From an uncultured Bacteroides sp. (GTDB lineage: Bacteria; Bacteroidota; Bacteroidia; Bacteroidales; Bacteroidaceae), in assembly GCA_900556625.1 (NCBI GenBank), contig USPQ01000046.1, forward strand, positions 1-21,082: DNA of 21,082 bases, in the 5' to 3' direction. Under the pieces are notes generated by a model. That model saw only the letters and a list, made by a program, of their open reading frames with translations. It was not told the DNA's origin and did not search any database. How positions within the stretch are numbered: position 1 is the first letter of the stretch; the number at the start of each line of letters is the position of its first letter. This document shows, in pieces, positions 9,673 to 17,220 of the stretch. The position numbers and the translations under genes were made by a program.

Positions 9673-11103
9673 TTATGTTAAAGCATCCCGATAAATACCT
9701 TTTGTTCCTTTAGCTGCACGCACCTTAAGCTGAATAACATAAGGTTCACCCGGATTCTTCTTGGGAACAGATACATTATATTCGTTACGAGCTGTTTCAA
9801 CAACTTTGATATCTTCGTTAGTATCTAATAAAGAAGCTTTTTCAACTGAAATTCCTTTCGGGGTTTTTACTATCAAACGTTCACTATATGGTTGATTGAA
9901 TACCACCATATACACTTCACCATTTTTACCGCGTGTGTAATATCCCCAATCCTGCTTGTCGAATCCGGCATAATCACAGGCATAAACGGCCTTTCCATAA
10001 CGACTCATCCATTTGCCGATAGCAGTCGCCAAAGCTTTTTCTTCCGGACGAAAATCTCCATCTGCTTGAGGACCAAAGTTTACAACCATATTTCCTCCCA
10101 TAGAAACAGCATGTACAATACGATCAAGTACTTCAATCGGAGTTTTGACATAACTCAATGACCAGTCTTTATGATATCCCCATTGGTTTTCGGGTACAGT
10201 CATACAAGCCTCCCAATCCCATTGTGTAACCTTAAGGTCTTTTACTGGATCGGGTAAACGACGTTCGTAACCTGATTCATAATCTCCCATCAAACGACCA
10301 TTACTATCGAAATGACGTTTTCCTTTATCATCGGCACGCAGACGGCTATTAATAGTAACCCCCGGAAGCATCTCCTTCAGCATTTGTTCCACATGAGCTG
10401 TCCACCAACCATTCTTCTTAATACTTGCATCCCATGTACCATCAAACCAGAAATCTTTCACTGTAGGATAACGTGTGGCCAGTTCTTTCAATTGATTGTC
10501 TGTAAACTCCAGAAAACGGCTGAACGCAATACTATCTTCTTCAGATTTTATACTGTAACGATAATCCGGATGGCTCCAATCCATCACTGAAAAATAGAAA
10601 TGTACATCAATACCTTCATCGTTGTAGGCTTTTACCATTTCGCCCAACAAGTCTTTTTTATAAGGAGTATTCGCTACCGTATATTGAGTATATTTACTCG
10701 GCCACAAACAGAAACCTTCATGATGCTTCGTTGTTATCTTTACATACTTAGCTCCCATCTCTTTAGCCATTCTTGCCCACTTCTTTGCATCAAATTTGGT
10801 AGGATTCCATTGATCCATCAGTTTCAGCCATTCATCAGCAGGTACTTTTGCCCAACTCTTCAACCATTCAGCAGCCCCACCGTACATTTTTCCGTTCCAT
10901 TCACCCCCAGGAATGGCATACAATCCCCAATGAATAAAGGCTCCCAAACGATTATCCCGGAATTTTTGCATTGCAGGATCCTGTCGCTTCCCCTCATTCG
11001 TTGCTCCATATTTTAAAGAGATTTCTTCTTTAATTCCCTGAGCGGAGGTTATCGAACCAATAGTAACTAATAGTAAGAATAATGTTATTAATTTGCTTTT
11101 CAT
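9673..11103 (-). CDS. GH29 alpha-L-fucosidase, periplasmic
   Basis: This 476-residue enzyme releases terminal alpha-L-fucose. It has a Sec signal peptide (~1-21, SITSAQG) and no lipobox, so it is predicted periplasmic. The GH29 barrel is recognisable by GAFIHWGLYA (~54-63), the substrate-binding pair in TTKHHEGFCLW (H127, H128), DWSHPD, and the nucleophile motif DFWFDG with D221. WDWEACMTVPENQWGY and GGNMVVNFGP follow, as in retaining alpha-fucosidases. The acid/base residue varies in this family; E276, E280 and E298 are candidates. A short C-terminal beta domain ends the protein. It is the first gene of the PUL operon, downstream of the 444-bp regulatory gap. Linkage preference is not decidable from sequence, but alpha-1,2-fucose on galactose (H-antigen type) would fit the GH2 partner. 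Confidence 0.93.
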   Translation of the reverse strand: MKSKLITLFLLLVTIGSITSAQGIKEEISLKYGATNEGKRQDPAMQKFRDNRLGAFIHWGLYAIPGGEWNGKMYGGAAEWLKSWAKVPADEWLKLMDQWNPTKFDAKKWARMAKEMGAKYVKITTKHHEGFCLWPSKYTQYTVANTPYKKDLLGEMVKAYNDEGIDVHFYFSVMDWSHPDYRYSIKSEEDSIAFSRFLEFTDNQLKELATRYPTVKDFWFDGTWDASIKKNGWWTAHVEQMLKEMLPGVTINSRLRADDKGKRHFDSNGRLMGDYESGYERRLPDPVKDLKVTQWDWEACMTVPENQWGYHKDWSLSYVKTPIEVLDRIVHAVSMGGNMVVNFGPQADGDFRPEEKALATAIGKWMSRYGKAVYACDYAGFDKQDWGYYTRGKNGEVYMVVFNQPYSERLIVKTPKGISVEKASLLDTNEDIKVVETARNEYNVSVPKKNPGEPYVIQLKVRAAKGTKGIYRDALT

Positions 11104-11171
11104 GTGATAAGTTATATTATAATGAGTATAATTAGAAGTCTTTGATTGCTTGAAATCTTCTCATATTTCAT

Positions 11172-11206
11172 CGGTCATAGCCGCCACATCTATTACCGTT
11201 TTTTTT
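11172..11206 (+). terminator. Orphan plus-strand intrinsic terminator inside the PUL regulatory gap
   Basis: CGGTCATAG (11172-11180) pairs with CTATTACCG (11190-11198) with a single C-T mismatch around a 9-nt loop, and eight T follow directly (11199-11206). This is the shape of an intrinsic terminator for plus-strand transcription, but every gene from 1 to 15582 is on the minus strand. It may end an antisense RNA. Read on the minus strand, the same hairpin would sit in the GH29 leader. Confidence 0.5.
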
Positions 11207-11352
11207 ATAATCAGCCATATTAATTTCTTCTCTTAATGCATTGGTCTGATTTTCAGTAATTATAAAAATTTTATTTCCATATTTTTTTGTGCCCTTCATA
11301 CTTGTTTAATTAACTTTTTGATTTTATGTACTAAAACTAAATTAAAGCGATG

Positions 11353-11360
11353 TAAAAGTA
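11353..11360 (-). promoter_or_regulatory. Candidate -7 element for the GH29-GH2-susCD operon
   Basis: On the minus strand TACTTTTA differs from the Bacteroides -7 consensus TAnnTTTG only at the last base. No clear TTTG -33 element precedes it, as expected for an activator-dependent promoter. It overlaps one copy of the AAAAGTAGA direct repeat. Position is tentative. Confidence 0.35.
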
Positions 11361-11406
11361 GAGGAGAAACACAATACCTATAAATACAAATATTACAAAA
11401 AGTAGA
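11354..11406. repeat. Direct repeat AAAAGTAGA, two copies 44 bp apart
   Basis: Copies lie at 11354-11362 and 11398-11406. The 44-bp period is close to four helical turns, so both face the same side of the DNA. Position upstream of the PUL operon suggests a binding site for the HTCS AraC-type domain. That is inference from location only. Confidence 0.35.
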
Positions 11407-11547
11407 CGTATGAATCCACATGGAAAAAATGAACACCTAAAATGGAAGATTTGGTCATATTTTAGCCTTTTTCTCCAATTTAATAAGACCTCTTATGTAC
11501 AATATTAGTGGATGTCATGTATAATTTGATAGTAGATGAAAAACACA

Positions 11548-14500
11548 TTATTCTTTCTTCCTACTTCTTACAGTTTGCGGAGCGACCCCAAAAAATGCTT
11601 TGAAAGATTTACTGAAATAACGTGGAGAAGAAAACCCTAACCGTATAGAAATCTCCGAGATATTTAATTCCGGATGGTTCTTCAATAAAGACATTGCCTC
11701 ATCCAACTTTATTTTTAGAATAAACTCATTCGGAGTCAATCCGGTCATTTGTTTGAATTGCATATATAGTTTACTACGTCCCACACAGAGTTCGGAAGCA
11801 AGAGCAGTAACATCAAAAGCAGGATTTTCAAAGTTCTCCTTAATAATATTCACACATTTCGCTAATAATTCCTTATCTCTTTCATTTATAGCTTCTGTCA
11901 CCGGAGACTCCGTAATGGTCTTACCTGCATAATGTGCTATCAAACGTTTTTTATTTTTAATCAGATTATTACAACGAGCAATCAATACTTTTACATTAAA
12001 TGGTTTCGTTACATAATCATCTGCACCAAACATTAACCCCTCCACAACATACTCAACAGAAGTCTGAGCCGTTAATAAAACCACAGAAATATGAGAAAGT
12101 TTCACATTGGTTTTAATCTTATAACATAATTCTTTACCAGACATTTCAGGCATCATCACATCACTTATAATCAAGTCCGGCTGAATTTGTCGTGCCATTT
12201 CCAATCCTTCACGTCCATCATGTGCAATATATACCTTATATATCGGCAAAAACAGATCTTCCAGCATAGACAACAATTCTTCATTATCATCTACCAAAAG
12301 AATAATGGGTTTATCTTCTTCCTTAATATTCTCTTGTACTTTCGTTTTTTCTTCTTCCACATCCATTATTTGTTCAAAGGGAAGCATAGGAACCGCCTCG
12401 GAAATAATTACTGACTCTCTACTTTCTACAGTAGCCATTTCTTCATCACTAAAATGACGATTTCCCAAAGGAAGAGATAACGTGAATTTAGTACCTTTTC
12501 CCACAGTACTTTCTACATCAATCTTTCCATGATGCATATTCATTATTCCTTTAGCCAATGCCAATCCTATGCCCGTTCCTAATGTGAACGAAGAAGAATT
12601 ATCTGTTTGATAAAATCTCTCAAAAATCTTTGAAATATGTTCTTCCGGAATGCCGACTCCTGTATCACATACCGACACAATCGCTTGAGAAGCAAGCATT
12701 CTTACCTCTACCCTTATACTTCCTTTATTGGGTGTGTATTTAAAAGCATTCGACAATAAATTAAAAATAACTTTCTGTAATTGTTTTGAATCAAACCAGA
12801 CAGAAATTGTTTCTTCTACATTATCAAAACGATACGTAATCTCTTTTTTTTGTGCATACTCATAGAAACACATATAAATCTGTCGCGTAAATGCGACCAG
12901 ATTCTGTTCTTCAACCTTAAGTTTCAAATAACCTTGTTCCTGTTTACGAAAATCAAGCAATTCTGATATCAGATTCCGCATATGCCATGCATTTTTATAA
13001 ATGCGAAGGATACGGTTATAAATAGTTGTGCCCAAATCCATCTGCATCAATACCTCAATCTGTCCAAGAATGAGTGTTAATGGGGTACGGAATTCATGAG
13101 AGATATTCGTAAAGAAACGTAATTTTACCTGATTCAGTTCTTCAATCCTCTCTTTTTCCTTTCTTTCAAACTCCAAAGAGGACTTTAAAGCAGCCTGACG
13201 AGTTTTGAAACGAATAAATGCAATCATCACCCCTAGCAAACATAGAAGATAGAAAAAATAAGCCCAGACAGTGGCATAAAAAGGAGCAGAAACATGTATA
13301 TTCAAATGAACTTCCTCATCCAGATTTTCTTTACCAGCTAATGGACGGGCTCTAAGTATATATTCACCAGGAGGTAAATTCGTATAAGTTATTGTTGTAC
13401 CAGTAGTTTGAGTCCAAGCCTTATCAAATCCTTCTAAACGATACTCAAATAAACGGTTACGATCATTATTATAATTAAAGGATGCAAATTCAACAGTTAT
13501 ATTATTTTGTTTATAGCTTAAATAAATATCCGATGTCTTCGCCAGTATATCAGTCAAAATACCAGACTGGTCATTAGGACAAATTTCTTCATTGAAAATA
13601 AACAATTTATCAAAATTCAAAAGATTCTTGGAAGGTAAAGCATATAAAGATTGCTTCTGGAATAAAGCCAAGCCATTAGTACCGCTAATAAAAAGAGTTC
13701 CATTCTTATCTAGATACAAAGCAGATCCCTGACTATAAGTCTGATTAAACAGGTGATAGGTATTTTCAACTTCTCCTTTCTCTCTATTAAAAATAGAAAG
13801 TCCTTTTCCATGAAGAATAAATAAACGATGATCTTCAACAGATTCACAGATATAATAACAATAATCACTCGGCAGACATTGATTCGAAGTACTGTATGAC
13901 TTAAATGATTGCTCCCCTTCTTGATATTCATATATACCCGATCCTATCGTACAAAAGAATACACTTCCTCTACTGTCCTCAAAAATATGGACAACTTTAA
14001 ATCGTCCTATTGAAGAAGGATTATTAGTATCCATTGCATACTCAGTTATTTTTGATGAAGGCAAATCCACGCAAATAACACCTCCATTAACCGATGCTAA
14101 CCACATACGTTGTCGACTATCAATCAGGAAGGTTTCAAAAGCATATCTTTTATTCAATAGCTTCCGGACATTTACATCATTCGAGAGTGGTGAAAATTTC
14201 TCAGTCACCGGATCCATAAAAGCAACCCCTCCCTGTGTTAATAAAGCAAGCCCATCCTTATACTCTTGAATATCGTTCACTATCTCATGCGGTAATGATG
14301 TGGGATCACCTACTATATTATGAAGCGTATGTCCTTTATTCGATTTCAGATCCAACACAAATATTCCCCCAAGATGAGCACCAACATATAGCCGTTCATT
14401 TTCTTTTCGATAGAATATTGACTTGAGATTATTACTACCCACACTACTCGCATCACCTTTCCGATGTTGATATCGAGTAAATATCCCGGTATCTGCATTA

Positions 14501-15582
14501 TAACAATTCAATCCTCCTCCCTCTGTACAAATCCACAATCTTCCACTACTATCCTCCGCCATCTTTCCAACAACAGGAAAACTCAAACAGTCTTCCTGCA
14601 ACGGCTCTGCATAGTAAAAATGATTACTAGTCTTACTCGGATTAAAGACATTTACACCTCCATAATAAGTTCCTACCCAAATATTACCTTGCATATCTTT
14701 GTGGAGAGATAAAACGGAGTGGTGGCTCAAGGTGTTTGGAGAATCACCATAACGTGTATAATGCTCCCATTTATCAATTGTAGGATCATAACAATCAAGT
14801 CCGCGAAAAGTACCTACCCATATATGTTTGAAGTCATCTTCCAATACACATCGAATCTGATTATCCGACAATTCTCCTTTGTCTGAAGAATTTATATAAC
14901 GTGTCATTTCCCTATTGGCGGAGATTTTATACAAACCGTTCCAGGTACCTACCCATATATTACCCGCACTATCTCCTGAAATACATTGGCTACCTCTGTC
15001 GAATGAAGCTAGTATCTTTTGTTGCTTTGGATTTTTGCGCGAAATAGCAACTAGATGATTGGTAGCAACCCATATAAAATCGTTATCGACATATATCATA
15101 CCTTCCGCACCTACTCCTCCCTGTAATTTCGTGAAAAAAGTCAATTCTGAACTTTCAGCTGTATAATAATAGATACCAGATTTGCAACTAACCCACAACG
15201 TATCTTCTTTACAGAAAATATCTCTTACATCATTCCGAAGTAAACAGGTAAACCGTTCTTTATAAAGCTCAAATTTTATCAAGTCATTACCCGAACGAAT
15301 ATATATTCTTCCTTTTTTATCTCCACACAGTTTATTGATCTCATTATTCGTCAGACCTTCATTTCCCTGCGAAGGACGGAATATTTTTACATCTTTACCA
15401 TTATATCTGTTTAATCCCTCCGAAGTGCCTAACCATACTGCACCCAACTCATCTTGATAAATTGAAAATATACAAACCTGAGATAATCCGTCAGAAACTC
15501 CCAGATGTTTAAAGTAATGGTTTTTAGCCTCCACCATTATAATACACAAAAGGCCCAAGAGAAAGATAAAGCTTCTTTTCAT
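11548..15582 (-). CDS. Hybrid two-component system regulator (HTCS) of the PUL
   Basis: This 1344-residue one-protein signalling system joins sensor, kinase, receiver and transcription factor. After a signal peptide (1-19) come about a dozen propeller repeats (~25-650; examples GNIWVGTWNGLYKI, GNIWVGTYYGG), a Y_Y_Y-type domain (~695-764), and one membrane helix (~773-791). The cytoplasmic part has HisKA with phospho-acceptor H829 (ISHEFRTP), HATPase with N945, DTGVGIPE (973-980) and GTGIGLALA (1002-1010), a receiver with acidic D1098/D1099, phospho-acceptor D1141 (ISDVMMPE) and K1193, and a C-terminal AraC-type helix-turn-helix (~1240-1342). All catalytic residues are present. Proteins of this class bind an oligo- or monosaccharide in the periplasm and activate the adjacent PUL. 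It has its own promoter and is separated from the operon it probably controls by 444 bp. Confidence 0.97.
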   Translation of the reverse strand: MKRSFIFLLGLLCIIMVEAKNHYFKHLGVSDGLSQVCIFSIYQDELGAVWLGTSEGLNRYNGKDVKIFRPSQGNEGLTNNEINKLCGDKKGRIYIRSGNDLIKFELYKERFTCLLRNDVRDIFCKEDTLWVSCKSGIYYYTAESSELTFFTKLQGGVGAEGMIYVDNDFIWVATNHLVAISRKNPKQQKILASFDRGSQCISGDSAGNIWVGTWNGLYKISANREMTRYINSSDKGELSDNQIRCVLEDDFKHIWVGTFRGLDCYDPTIDKWEHYTRYGDSPNTLSHHSVLSLHKDMQGNIWVGTYYGGVNVFNPSKTSNHFYYAEPLQEDCLSFPVVGKMAEDSSGRLWICTEGGGLNCYNADTGIFTRYQHRKGDASSVGSNNLKSIFYRKENERLYVGAHLGGIFVLDLKSNKGHTLHNIVGDPTSLPHEIVNDIQEYKDGLALLTQGGVAFMDPVTEKFSPLSNDVNVRKLLNKRYAFETFLIDSRQRMWLASVNGGVICVDLPSSKITEYAMDTNNPSSIGRFKVVHIFEDSRGSVFFCTIGSGIYEYQEGEQSFKSYSTSNQCLPSDYCYYICESVEDHRLFILHGKGLSIFNREKGEVENTYHLFNQTYSQGSALYLDKNGTLFISGTNGLALFQKQSLYALPSKNLLNFDKLFIFNEEICPNDQSGILTDILAKTSDIYLSYKQNNITVEFASFNYNNDRNRLFEYRLEGFDKAWTQTTGTTITYTNLPPGEYILRARPLAGKENLDEEVHLNIHVSAPFYATVWAYFFYLLCLLGVMIAFIRFKTRQAALKSSLEFERKEKERIEELNQVKLRFFTNISHEFRTPLTLILGQIEVLMQMDLGTTIYNRILRIYKNAWHMRNLISELLDFRKQEQGYLKLKVEEQNLVAFTRQIYMCFYEYAQKKEITYRFDNVEETISVWFDSKQLQKVIFNLLSNAFKYTPNKGSIRVEVRMLASQAIVSVCDTGVGIPEEHISKIFERFYQTDNSSSFTLGTGIGLALAKGIMNMHHGKIDVESTVGKGTKFTLSLPLGNRHFSDEEMATVESRESVIISEAVPMLPFEQIMDVEEEKTKVQENIKEEDKPIILLVDDNEELLSMLEDLFLPIYKVYIAHDGREGLEMARQIQPDLIISDVMMPEMSGKELCYKIKTNVKLSHISVVLLTAQTSVEYVVEGLMFGADDYVTKPFNVKVLIARCNNLIKNKKRLIAHYAGKTITESPVTEAINERDKELLAKCVNIIKENFENPAFDVTALASELCVGRSKLYMQFKQMTGLTPNEFILKIKLDEAMSLLKNHPELNISEISIRLGFSSPRYFSKSFKAFFGVAPQTVRSRKKE

Positions 15583-15608
15583 GTAATATATAATTAGATT
15601 TCAAGTTA

Positions 15609-15616
15609 CAAAAATA
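15609..15616 (-). promoter_or_regulatory. -7 element of the HTCS promoter
   Basis: On the minus strand TATTTTTG matches TAnnTTTG exactly. It lies 27 bp before the HTCS start, giving a short leader of roughly 20 nt. A TTGA about 22 bp upstream could serve as a weak -33 element. Confidence 0.55.
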
Positions 15617-15681
15617 CAAATAATACTTAATTATTACTTCAATACATAGCCTTTTTATATCATTTATTCGACTAAGTACTA

Positions 15682-15714
15682 AAAATGCACTTGACGATTC
15701 TTGCTAAAATGCAC
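15682..15714. repeat. Direct repeat AAAATGCAC, two copies 24 bp apart
   Basis: Copies at 15682-15690 and 15706-15714 are each preceded by CTA or CT, so the shared block is about 11-12 bp (CTAAAA(A)TGCAC). They sit between the HTCS promoter and the divergent methyltransferase promoter. The spacing resembles two direct half-sites for an AraC-type dimer. The function is inferred. Confidence 0.45.
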
Positions 15715-15766
15715 GTTTACAGTATTTTTCTTTATAGAATTTACGGACGTTTATCTCTAAAAAACA

Positions 15767-15774
15767 TATCTTTG
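15767..15774 (+). promoter_or_regulatory. -7 element of the methyltransferase promoter
   Basis: TATCTTTG matches TAnnTTTG exactly. Transcription would begin near 15781, giving a leader of about 230 nt. No good TTTG -33 element is present at the usual distance, so an activator may be needed. Confidence 0.55.
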
Positions 15775-15797
15775 CCACGAACTAAAAGAAAAATTGG

Positions 15798-15839
15798 ATG
15801 TTTAACTCATTTTCATTCCGTAAGGATTCCGTTCTGTAA
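15798..15839 (+). CDS. Possible 13-codon leader peptide ahead of the methyltransferase gene
   Basis: ATG at 15798 opens a frame encoding MFNSFSFRKDSVL and stops at 15837-15839. It lies ~17 nt after the predicted transcription start and ends exactly where the first leader hairpin begins. Phe and Ser are frequent, but there is no run of one amino acid. It could be a regulatory upstream ORF or chance. Confidence 0.3.
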   Translation: MFNSFSFRKDSVL

Positions 15840-15907
15840 ATAATCTGTTAGTCTTCCTCTCACTACAGATTATCCCTTATGTTTTCTCTGACATAGTCAT
15901 GTCAGAG
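15840..15907 (+). promoter_or_regulatory. Two tandem hairpins in the methyltransferase leader
   Basis: Hairpin 1 pairs ATAATCTGT (15840-15848) with ACAGATTAT (15865-15873), 9 bp perfect with a 16-nt loop. Hairpin 2 pairs CTCTGACAT (15886-15894) with ATGTCAGAG (15899-15907), 9 bp perfect with a 4-nt loop, followed by AT-rich sequence but no T-run. I do not recognise a known riboswitch class. Confidence 0.5.
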
Positions 15908-16008
15908 TTATATTCTATTATCTGAATTTTAAAACAATTTGTATAGTCGAATGAGCCGGGCATCATTGTATGCATTCATTTGGCGTACACCTAAAACATT
16001 AAAAAACA

Positions 16009-16782
16009 ATGAGTAACGATTTAAAATCAATCCACGATTTCGATTTCACAATGATATGTAATTACTTCAAGTTATTAGAACGCCAAGGTCCCGGAAGTCC
16101 CGAAGTCACACAAAAAGCCGTAAGTTTCATCAACGAACTGTCTGAAGAAGCCAAAATCGCCGATATTGGTTGCGGTACAGGCGGACAGACAATGGTATTA
16201 GCTAACTATACAAAAGGACAGATTACAGGCATCGACCTTTTCCCCGATTTTATAGAGATCTTCAACAGAAATGCAGCAAATACCCATTGCGAAAACAGAG
16301 TAAAAGGCATTGTCGGCTCAATGGACAATCTGCCGTTTCAAAACGAAGAACTCGATCTTATCTGGTCCGAAGGCGCTATCTATAATATAGGATTCGAACG
16401 TGGCATGAACGAATGGAACAGATTCCTGAAAAAGGACGGATTCATCGCCGTAACAGAAGCCTCCTGGTTTACCCCGGAACGCCCTGCCGAAATAGAAGAC
16501 TTCTGGCTCGCCAATTACCCGGAAATTGATACTATCCCGACAAAAATAGCACAAATGGAGAAAGCCGGCTATACACTGACAGCCCATTTCATTTTACCGG
16601 AGAACTGTTGGACAGAACATTTCTATGCTCCCCAGTTCCCGGCCCAGGAAGCTTTTTTGAAGGAATACTCGGGAAATGCCGCAGCCGCAGACCTCATTGC
16701 CGGGCAACGGCATGAGCAGAGTCTGTATGACAAGTATAAAGAATATTATGGTTATGTATTCTATATAGGACAAAAAAGATAA
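16009..16782 (+). CDS. Class I SAM-dependent methyltransferase, substrate unknown
   Basis: This 257-residue soluble protein has no signal peptide. The Rossmann-type SAM site is clear: motif I DIGCGTGGQ (52-60), the acidic residue after strand 2 (GIDLFPD, D76), an SMDNLPF motif (104-110) as in UbiE/BioC-like enzymes, and LDLIWSEGAIYNIGF (115-129). The C-terminal part (~160-250, with PENCWTEHFYAP and HEQSLYDKYKEYYGYVFYI) is probably the substrate lid. Relatives methylate small molecules, but nothing here names the substrate. It is the first gene of a plus-strand group with an AraC-type regulator and a small HMA-like protein, and is divergent from the PUL regulator. A long structured leader suggests post-transcriptional control. 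Confidence 0.88.
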   Translation: MSNDLKSIHDFDFTMICNYFKLLERQGPGSPEVTQKAVSFINELSEEAKIADIGCGTGGQTMVLANYTKGQITGIDLFPDFIEIFNRNAANTHCENRVKGIVGSMDNLPFQNEELDLIWSEGAIYNIGFERGMNEWNRFLKKDGFIAVTEASWFTPERPAEIEDFWLANYPEIDTIPTKIAQMEKAGYTLTAHFILPENCWTEHFYAPQFPAQEAFLKEYSGNAAAADLIAGQRHEQSLYDKYKEYYGYVFYIGQKR

Positions 16783-16831
16783 TTGCCAGCTACCGGAGAA
16801 GTTAGCAAAATAGGATAGTTCTCCGGCAATT
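16781..16831 (+). terminator. Intergenic hairpin between methyltransferase and AraC-type genes
   Basis: AATTGCC plus CGGAGAA, separated by a 6-nt bulge, pair with the contiguous TTCTCCGGCAATT (16819-16831) across an 18-nt loop, 13 bp in all. The stem starts within the methyltransferase stop codon. No T-run follows, so it may be a partial terminator or an mRNA-processing stem that separates expression of the two genes. Confidence 0.5.
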
Positions 16832-16856
16832 ATTATCCTTTACTTTGCAAAAAGAT

Positions 16857-17207
16857 ATGGAAACGAAAGAATTAAATAAGCAAGAATACCTGTTACGGAT
16901 AAACAAAGTCACCGACTACATCCATAACAACATAGACCAGCCACTACCATTACAGAAAATGGCAGGCATCGCCTGTTTTTCACCTTTCCACTTCCATCGC
17001 GTATTTACTATTCTGACAGGAGAAACTCCCACAGATTATATCAAACGCACCCGGATTGAAAAAGCAGCACAATTATTAAAGAGGAACAAGGAACTTTCTG
17101 CCACCGAAATTGCCCGTCTATGCGGTTTTAGCAGCCTTTCACTATTAAGCCGCAACTTCAGACAATATTTCAATATGACCATTCGAGAGTTCCGTTCACA
17201 TCAATAA
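16857..17207 (+). CDS. AraC-family DNA-binding protein lacking an effector domain
   Basis: This 116-residue protein consists almost only of the AraC/XylS double helix-turn-helix. Helix-turn-helix 1 lies around LQKMAGIACFSPFHFHRVF. The linker is TGETPTDYIKRTRIEKAAQLL. Helix-turn-helix 2 lies around SATEIARLCGFSSLSLLSRNFRQYF, followed by the usual C-terminal F-R segment (TIREFRSHQ). The first helix block (PFHFHRVF) is of the type usually fused to a GyrI-like effector-binding domain, which is absent. I chose ATG 16857 (METKELN). An upstream in-frame TTG at 16845 would add four residues and is less likely. The next gene follows after 13 bp, so the small HMA-like protein is probably co-expressed and may supply sensing. 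Confidence 0.88.
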   Translation: METKELNKQEYLLRINKVTDYIHNNIDQPLPLQKMAGIACFSPFHFHRVFTILTGETPTDYIKRTRIEKAAQLLKRNKELSATEIARLCGFSSLSLLSRNFRQYFNMTIREFRSHQ

Positions 17208-17220
17208 AACTCTAAAAGAC

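Larger units (their letters stand above)
11104..11547. other. 444-bp regulatory gap between HTCS gene and GH29 gene
   Basis: This stretch holds no gene. It should carry the PUL operon promoter and the HTCS operator. I see a candidate -7 element at 11353-11360 (minus), a direct repeat AAAAGTAGA at 11354-11362 and 11398-11406, an inverted repeat CTAAAAT/ATTTTAG at 11437-11465, and a plus-strand terminator-like hairpin at 11172-11206. If transcription starts near 11346, the GH29 mRNA has a leader of about 240 nt. Confidence 0.6.
15583..16008. other. 426-bp divergent regulatory region between HTCS and methyltransferase genes
   Basis: No full-size gene lies here. It holds a minus-strand -7 element for the HTCS (15609-15616), a direct repeat CTAAAA(A)TGCAC (15682-15690 and 15706-15714 cores), a plus-strand -7 element (15767-15774), a 13-codon ORF (15798-15839), and two hairpins (15840-15873, 15886-15907) in the methyltransferase leader. 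Confidence 0.7.

Noticed and set aside
11437..11465. Inverted repeat CTAAAAT/ATTTTAG downstream of the HTCS stop, considered as its terminator
   Set aside because: Only 7 AT-rich base pairs with a 15-nt loop and no T-run on the minus strand; too weak to call.
11433..15996. Shared 10-mer ACACCTAAAA at 11433-11442 and 15987-15996, considered as a common operator
   Set aside because: A single AT-rich 10-mer match 4.5 kb apart is expected by chance, and the second copy lies in a 5' leader close to a start codon.
15775..16008. Known SAM or SAH riboswitch in the methyltransferase leader
   Set aside because: I could not match the hairpins to the conserved cores of those classes; reported only as an unassigned structured leader.
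16845..16856. TTG start four codons upstream for the AraC-type protein
   Set aside because: An ATG follows at 16857 and the AraC domain begins well inside it; nothing favours the TTG.
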